Source: Galaxea fascicularis (taxonomy: Eukaryota; Cnidaria; Anthozoa; Scleractinia; Euphylliidae). Taken from it: a stretch of 64,000 nucleotides of DNA. The stretch covers positions 6,496,684 to 6,560,683 of the forward strand of contig OX419346.1 in NCBI GenBank assembly GCA_948470475.1, written 5' to 3'. Below are positions 43,284 through 64,000 of the stretch, piece after piece (the first letter of the stretch is position 1; each line of letters starts with the position of its first letter). Under the pieces are notes generated by a model, which ran no database searches, was not told the origin of the DNA, and saw only the letters and a program-made list of their open reading frames with translations. A program made the translations under genes and the position numbers.

Positions 43284-43466
43284 GGAGTGTATTACCCTGC
43301 GAGCAGAGGTCTCTTCGATCTTCCTAGATGAGTCGGGAAGAGGAAGAGACCTCTGCCAACCACCTCGACTTTTCCTGTTGAGCATGCGTGAAATTAAAAT
43401 GTAACCAAGCCTTGATTAGCCTCGCTTTCATTAATGGCCCTGCATTCAGTAATTGCTCCTAACTTA

Positions 43467-43861
43467 TCAGTGCACAATACAGTGTGACTCATCGATGACA
43501 ATTCCAACCAGTCGAGTGTTATACAGTTGGAGTAGCGTTCTTGCCTCTTGATCATCGAAAATTTCTGGGCTTGCATACAAAACATCAAACTTACATGCTT
43601 CCTTTAACCGATCGACGCTCTCCGAGTCCACTTTACACGCTTTAATCCCCAGCTTTTCACAAGAACCTATCTGACCTGCGATCAGCGAATTTAGCGGAGA
43701 GATAACTACTACTATTGGGTCAGTCGGAAACTGTTCCAGTCCAGAAGAAGAAAGTTCTTTCACAACAACAGGGCAAAGTTGATAGATGATTGATTTGCCA
43801 TGGCCGGTTGGCAGGCAAACAAACGATTCTTTTCCACACAGAAAATAGCGAGGTTAAGATC
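43467..43861 (-). pseudogene. RecQ-like DNA helicase N-terminal fragment
   Basis: One open minus-strand frame reads RYFLCGKESFVCLPTGHGKS then IIYQLCPVVVKELSSSGLEQ, DPIVVVISPLNSLIAGQIGS, LGIKACKVDSES, FDVLYASPEIFDDQEA and RLVGIVIDESHCIVH before a stop. Motif I (PTGHGKS, ATP binding), motif Ia (ISPLNSL) and motif II (DESH) are in the right order for a superfamily 2 RecQ helicase. Motif III onward and the whole second RecA lobe, RQC and HRDC domains are absent. Beyond the stop the alternative frame continues for about 35 residues. It lies inside the 43293-45161 transposon, so it was captured or belongs to the element. Confidence 0.8.
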
Positions 43862-43964
43862 GGGTACCAATACCGATACCAGTACCAATATCTTCCACAG
43901 CCGTGGTCGTTTCGGTCGTGCACAAATGAAGTTGTAAGTTGTTGAGGACGGATACCGGTAAAAC

Positions 43965-44342
43965 ATGGCGTTCGCCGACACCTCGTTAGAAGAAGCTCTA
44001 GTCCTTGAAGCTTATGAAGAAGACATTTTAGATGAAGAAGAAACTCTGCTGGCGTTTGAATTGCTGGATAAATCAAAAGACCCAATATTGCACAGAAACT
44101 ACGCCAGATTTCAATTTTGGCAAGCACGTTTATTAGCATATCACACATACAACGCGTATTTGTTTAAATCAAATCTAAGTCATGATGTGATTTTTATTCA
44201 ACTTACTGTGTGCTGTCTCTCTCAAAACTTGTTTTGCTTGACATCTGTGAAAACAAAATTCAAACAGAACTTAGACCAACACTGCGATCGACACTGTATG
44301 AACCGACAAATTTACCTCAAATATCGTGTTAGAATTAAATGA
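43965..44342 (+). CDS. Uncharacterised 125-codon ORF in the centre of the MULE-like element
   Basis: Starts at a true ATG (MAFADTSLEEALVLEAYEED then ILDEEETLLAFELLDKSKDP). The first 50 residues are acidic and helical. They recall the N-terminal leader of some cnidarian HARBI1-like transposase-derived proteins, but I cannot confirm that. After RNYARF the sequence turns hydrophobic and intron-like, so the real coding part may be one exon ending near 44110. It lies between the two inverted RecQ fragments. It could be a captured first exon. Confidence 0.3.
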   Translation: MAFADTSLEEALVLEAYEEDILDEEETLLAFELLDKSKDPILHRNYARFQFWQARLLAYHTYNAYLFKSNLSHDVIFIQLTVCCLSQNLFCLTSVKTKFKQNLDQHCDRHCMNRQIYLKYRVRIK

Positions 44343-44796
44343 ACTCGCTCTTATCGATTCAGAAGCGTTATATCGACTAAAATGTGTAAAGAATAACTGT
44401 ATGCTGTGTTTTTAAGCAAAACGGCATTCCATCTAACCTTTAGCAAGAAGACCTGAAGTCGGCGGTGAAGACTTCCTATATGGAGGCGACTTCCGTAGTC
44501 CTGACTACCGATAGAGATGCCACAGGCTGACAACGCATGCGCGTAACCTACTTCAGGTATTGGCATCGGTATTTGTACCCGATCTTAACCTCTCTAATTA
44601 TTCAAAGCCTTCAACTGGTGTTCCGTGAGCCTAACTATTGCAGTGTTTACCTTTCCCAGTGCAATGTTCACTGCTTTGTCGAAGAGTTTCTTAGAGAGAG
44701 CTGCCGAGGCAGCCGCCACTTTTTGATTTGACAAGCGTGCTAAACAGCGTCAACAGTATAATACTTACCGCGCGCGGGAACTAGATGGCAATTATC

Positions 44797-44960
44797 TATC
44801 AACTTTGCCCTGTCGTTGTGAAAGAACTTTCTTCTTCTGGACTGAAACAGTTCCCGACTGACCCAATTAATAGCTGTTACCTCTCCGCTAAATTCGCTGA
44901 TCGCGGATCGGATAGGTTCTTGTGAAAAGCTGGGGAGAGCTGGGGATCAAAGCGTGTAAA
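44797..44960 (+). pseudogene. Second, inverted RecQ-like fragment
   Basis: The plus strand reads YQLCPVVVKELSSSGLKQFP then TDPI before decaying; the DNA is a diverged reverse-complement copy of 43640-43790. It forms the right arm of the inverted structure inside the MULE-like element. Confidence 0.7.
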
Positions 44961-45430
44961 GCGGGACTTAAAAGTCAGCAATTCCATTAAGGAGTATGCG
45001 CACTGCGGTAAAACTTTATAATTAAAAACCGGTTTTAAACCGGACTGACTCATCCAAATCGGTGGATGAGCGGCAAATCAAAGAAAGTCGAGCCGGTTGG
45101 CAGAGGTCTCTTCCTCTTCCCGACTTATCTTAAGATCGAAGAGACCTCTGCTCGCAGGGTAGGAGTGTATCGAAGGTGTACGACAATATTGTGGCGTCAC
45201 GTGATTTCGATGAGCTTATCACATGGTGAGAGCCTATAATTTGCATTTCTGGCGCGGATTTCAGCGTCGGTATTTCACTGTTGTCTGCTCGGTCGATGAA
45301 CTGCAAATTCTGAGAGCATAAACCCACCGATTAACGTCAGCGACAATTATGCTATTCTTCTGGTTGAATCTGTGAAGGAAAATCGCGCACTGAGACGTCA
45401 TGTCAAGCCACATCCAACAAGTTTCACACT

Positions 45431-45630
45431 GTGGATGATATATATGAAATAAATCATATATGAACTACGGATGTGAAATCAAATGAAGACTGATCCTCGC
45501 AGTTGTGAACGCAATTTATGCAATTGCGTAAAGAAGCCTGAAAAAAATTCAGGACTTCAACGGGGTTTCAACCCGTGTCCTCACGATACCGGTCGGTGCG
45601 ATGCTCGAACCAACTGATACCATTATGCGG
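45431..45630 (-). repeat. tRNA-derived SINE
   Basis: On the minus strand, GTATCAGTTGGTTCGAGCAT C (A-box region) and GGGTTGAAACCCC (B-box, + 45561-45573) form a tRNA-like head. The body runs CTTCTTTACGCAATTGCATA A to a TTTCATATATATC end. Head and tail are both present, about 200 bp. Intergenic, 260 bp from the MULE-like element. Confidence 0.75.
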
Positions 45631-46745
45631 GGGCCCTGAGTCCTTATATTAGCTATGCCATGCTGATGAGGCCTAACAAGACCGAAACAGCTGTCCATTG
45701 CCGGCTTTCATAACGTCGTAAGGAACTTGGGATGAGTCTTGACCCCGCCGTACAAGCTGCATTATAACTGTGACATAGGGCGTGTGCTTGCCTTATCTAA
45801 TTCCTATTGAGAAACTATGATATATATCTCTAGACACGCACGCACGGTCGTGCTTATATAAGATAACGCGTGCAGTTGCATTTTAACTGCAAAGTTTCTG
45901 ACGATCAAGTCCCGTCACTTACGAAAGAAGCGCCCTTTGTTTTGAAAATAGAGCAGTTTGAATTTCAGATTTTCCAGAGTGCGTGACATAAAGATCCCCC
46001 CTCACACATCACGTACATGAAAACGTCGATTCACCTTGTTTTTTTTTTTTTTTTTTTTGGGACTGAAAAACTAATGTGTTGAGTGAAGTGTCTATGCGAA
46101 TGTTTGCAAGTTCAACAGAGGAGACGAAAGGTTTCAAGAAAGCCAAAGTAAACTCCAGATGTATCCGGCCGCCATGTTGGTGCCCATCCGGATGGCGTCT
46201 TCATACTGTTCACTATAATTTTGATTGACAGATTTTGCCGAATATCCCATGTACGGGATATCGGATAGGCCTGTAACTTTGACAGGTAATTCATGTGACT
46301 TTTCTACAATGCCTAAATTTCTTGACTTTATTTATTGAGTAATAAGCGATATTATTTTTTACTTGCGTGACGTGAAAACCAAGAATAGACACTTATTAAA
46401 CGAGGAGAAAACTGGCTATTTGTTACAAACGAAGGTCTAAGTACAAATGCCATTCTGTTTACGCACAGTCTCAGAAAAGATAGGACTGTTTGTAATTCGA
46501 CATACAACTGCGTGCTCAAAGAAACCTTCAAAGTGACCATTCAACCTGTTGTTTACGTTGGGAATCATCGACATGACGGACTCTTACGCATCGCGCAGGG
46601 CTCCTTGATCAAGCTTTCCTTTAGATTTCCACCCATTGGAAAACTACGCCAACTAGTACTTGGACGTATCTTGCTTTTTGATGTAATAAGAGCTGCTTGT
46701 CCTAAAGGTACAACCAATTTGTTGCGAGAGCCGTAAAACGTCATC
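45631..46745. other. Intergenic, no gene seen
   Basis: It contains a T-run (about 46041-46058) and nothing else I recognise. Short frames here show no family resemblance. Confidence 0.4.
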
Positions 46746-46760
46746 AATCCCATAGATCAT

Positions 46761-47994
46761 AATTAAGTGAAGTACGATCGTCCAGGTGAGTGTAGTCCTG
46801 AGAAGGACTGTTTGTGGTGACATTGACTGACGTTTCGACAACCTGAGCGGAAGTCATCATCAGAGTCAAGTGATTTGTGTAACGTCAGTAGATGGTATAA
46901 GTACTCTGGTCGTTGATGTGATTGGTCAACGAAGTCGTGATGTTATTGGTCGACTGTCAATTAAACCTAGTTGTCATTGGCTGTGAAGACTGTGCACAGT
47001 GATTGGTGCGTTTCGATCCGTCTTTTGTTAGTCTAATGTGTGTACGTGTATTGTTAGTAAAATTGGTCGGTCTGTTGTTTGTCTTTTGTAAACAGTGATT
47101 GGTGCGTTTCGATCCGTTTTTTGTTAGACTAATGTCTGTACGTGTGTCGTTGTCGGTCGGTCTGTTGTTTGTCCGTTGTTTATGTCGTCGACAAGTCGTT
47201 TGTAAGGTGCGGGAAGTTGTAAGCAACGGTTTAGTGGTGTCTGTTCTAAGTTAGTAAACCAGCTTTCCAGTACGATCCTTTGGTAGTAATTAGTACTGTA
47301 TGTAACGCATTCGGCAGAGTCCCAGTCGATTCTGTGGTTTGTCTGTAAATGGTGTTCAGCAATGTTATTGTTGAGGTCACCATTTCTCGTCGCTCGTTTG
47401 TGTTCAGTCAGTCTTACGTTCAAGTTTCTGCCGGTCTCACCGATATAGGTGGCCTGGCAGTCGCAGCAGTTGATCTTGTTAACTGCTCCTTGCCCGTTCT
47501 TTGGTTCGTCTTTGTCCTTAACGTTCGTCAGTAGTTGCCGTTAAGTGGTGATGGGTTTGTGAGCAACACGGATGTTGTAGGGCTGTAGGATGCGTGCAAT
47601 GGTTTCAGATGTGCCTTTGATGTAAGGTATCGTAGCTGTCATCAAAGGCACATCTGAAACCATTGCACGCATCCTACAGCCCTACAACATCCGTGTTGCT
47701 CACAAACCCATCACCACTGTGTACAGTCTTCACAGCCAATTACAACTAGGCTTAACTGACAGTCGACCAATAACATCACGACTTCGTTGACCAATCACAT
47801 CAACGACCAGAGTACTTATACCATCTACTGACGTTACACAAATCACTTGACTCTGATGATGACTTCCGCTCAGGTCGTCGAAACGTCAGTCAATGTCACC
47901 ACAAACAGTCCCTCTCAGGACTACACTCACCTGGACGATCGCACTTTACTTAATTATGACATGACTCCTGGGTTCAAACCATTTACGATTTTAC
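46761..47994 (-). mobile_element. Truncated Penelope-like retroelement with inverted arms and 15-bp target duplication
   Basis: AATCCCATAGATCAT flanks it exactly on both sides (46746-46760; 47995-48009). The left arm 46761-46995 is an inverted copy of 47717-47955. After the right arm a unique extension of about 39 bp (ATGACATGACTCCTGGGTTC...) reaches the duplication. Inverted terminal copies with a short extra extension, variable target duplications and a GIY-YIG gene are the recognised features of Penelope-like elements. The right side repeats the end of the RT (47640-47718, inverted relative to 47545-47622) but skips the GIY-YIG region. A 96-bp tandem duplication lies at 46997-47180. Confidence 0.85.
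47124..47640 (-). pseudogene. Penelope-like RT C-terminus and GIY-YIG endonuclease fragment
   Basis: The minus strand reads YIKGTSETIARILQPYNIRV then AHKPITT, one stop (TAA where Leu is expected), RQLLTNVKDKDEPKNGQGAV, NKINCCDCQATYIGETGRNL, VRLTEHKRATRNGDLNNNIA and EHHLQTNHRIDWDSA. ATYIGETGRNL..R..EHK is the GIY-YIG nuclease core used by Penelope-like elements; CxDC precedes it as in that family. Most of the RT is missing, so it is inactive. Confidence 0.85.
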
Positions 47995-48009
47995 AATCCC
48001 ATAGATCAT

Positions 48010-49140
48010 TGCGCATTCCAAGATGGCGGCCCCCTGTGAATTCCGAAGGTTAAAAGCTCGAAATTGGAAGTCAGTTATCTGGAAAATTGTGTTGATCCAT
48101 AAGATTTTACATATTTATCGGGATTATTTGTAAAGGTTTGGTTCCTTTTACAAAGAAATTTTAGTACTACCGGTACTTCAGGCGGCTCGTCGCTACAGCG
48201 TGACAGCATTAGAAACAAGAAGCGACTCATCAAGCCAAGTCATGTCACGTCAAGATCGTTGTTCCGTGACCCATATATAGCGACCTTTGGTTAAAATGTA
48301 CTGTTAGCTGCCTCAGAAATTTGGGTTTCACCACTGACTCATACTGTTTCGCCTTTTATCATCATCGGCAGCCAACACAAAACGAGTATCGCGAACAACA
48401 CATACACAGCTTCCACAATGAAACAAACGACAACGTCATCACTGGACAGCACATGTAAACTTACTATACATTAAAACTAGACTACTGATAGGAAAAGTGA
48501 CACAATGTCGAGTTACGTTCACATGAAATAAACTACTCTACGTGTGTGACAGCCGGAATTAACTTACGTGACACGTGACAAGAACACACACACAAAAACC
48601 TCTAAGAACGCGAGCATTTCTCAGCTTGAAAACTTACGAAACACATAGAGTTGATAAGCTACAACTCCATTCAGTTCTTTGTCGTCTTCACAATGCTTCA
48701 AGCGCTCAAAGTCTGGCCAATGATTGTGAGACAAACACAAAACGAAAACCACACATGTGGACACACAAAAGACATTCACATTCACCGACTCTGAGAAACT
48801 GGAGACTAAACTACAGTTGCGCATAATCTCCTTAAGCACCGCTGTTCGGTTGGATTGCATTACCCAATGATCGTCCACGCCCCAGTTTCTTGTGAGAGCG
48901 GGAGAGCGATAACTTATGCAACTTTTAAATATTGTGGCGTCTAAAATTTGTCGAGCTGTTTTCACATAGCTTTGCCTCATTACACGGCTTCGTAGTAACA
49001 ATCGTTTCAGCAAATAATCTTAGTCGTCTTTTACAGTAATTATATCTCACTATGGATGGATCTGTATCCTAAGTTCATGTAATCTCGCTCGATCAAAGTG
49101 ATTCGTTTGTAGGCTCGTCGTCAAGCGCTTGTAAATCTTT
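48010..49140. promoter_or_regulatory. Upstream region of CDK20
   Basis: This gene-free stretch must include the CDK20 promoter and 5' UTR. Short upstream ATGs occur close to the start: ATGGATGGATCTG... at 49052 and a start-stop ATGTAA at 49077. No TATA box or SINE is evident. The transcription start is not identifiable by eye. Confidence 0.35.

Positions 49141-64000
<14,860 letters not shown>

Larger units (their letters stand above)
43293..45161. mobile_element. Mutator-like (MULE) foldback element carrying RecQ-helicase fragments
   Basis: Ends: TACCCTGCGAGCAGAGGTCT... at 43293-43322 is the exact inverse of 45132-45161 (30/30), and similarity extends to about 85 bp. An exact 9-bp direct duplication GGAGTGTAT flanks it (43284-43292 and 45162-45170). 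A 9-bp target duplication with long TIRs is the hallmark of Mutator-like transposons. The interior is itself an inverted arrangement: RecQ-like helicase sequence on the minus strand at 43467-43861 and a decayed piece of the same on the plus strand at 44797-44960, with GATACCAGTACCAATA-type words at 43852-43890 mirrored at 44561-44598. The centre (43965-44530) holds another open frame. No MULE transposase is visible, so it would need one in trans. Confidence 0.8.

Noticed and set aside
43720..44148. 142-codon minus frame overlapping the RecQ fragment
   Set aside because: The helicase motifs lie in a different frame (PTGHGKS reading); this one is a shadow.

Overview
This is a eukaryotic (animal) genomic window: many phase-compatible GT-AG introns, dense dispersed repeats, tRNA-derived SINEs, non-LTR retrotransposon pieces and many short inverted-repeat DNA elements. 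The three host genes are ordinary metazoan genes. The repeat spectrum (HARBI1-like remnants, a Penelope-like GIY-YIG element, RecQ-like fragments, palindromic 'GGATAGCGCTATCC' elements) fits an anthozoan cnidarian, most likely a stony coral. The organism is inferred, not shown by any marker gene.

Layout. 1-1192 holds a decayed Harbinger-type transposase N-terminus and a small inverted-repeat element. 1193-25562 (+) is a complete 23-coding-exon gene for dynamin-1-like protein (DNM1L/DRP1, predicted 749 aa), the GTPase of mitochondrial and peroxisomal fission. Its last intron carries a TTAA-flanked DNA element that contains a LINE with a 735+ codon open reverse transcriptase frame. 25563-28296 is a convergent intergenic spacer with inverted-repeat elements. 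28297-36727 (-) is a complete 4-exon SLC32 (vesicular inhibitory amino acid transporter-like) gene, predicted 475 aa, with a SINE, two LINE remnants and other repeats in its last intron. 36728-49140 is a 12.4 kb gene-free, repeat-rich spacer between two divergent genes. It contains two complex elements: a Mutator-like element with an exact 9-bp target duplication and inverted RecQ-helicase fragments (43293-45161), and a Penelope-like element with an exact 15-bp target duplication (46761-47994). 49141-64000 (+) is CDK20 (cell-cycle-related kinase/CCRK), 12 coding exons seen, cut by the window end in its C-terminus.

The three genes have no evident functional link (organelle fission, vesicular transport, ciliary/cell-cycle kinase), and there is no operon or cluster. 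The notable biology is in the transposable elements: a MULE-like family (TACCCTG termini, three loci), nested insertions, a perfect 39-bp terminal inverted repeat suggesting recent activity, and the same repeats landing in introns of both DNM1L and CDK20. All splice sites were called by eye from reading frame, GT-AG and family conservation. UTRs and transcription starts cannot be seen.
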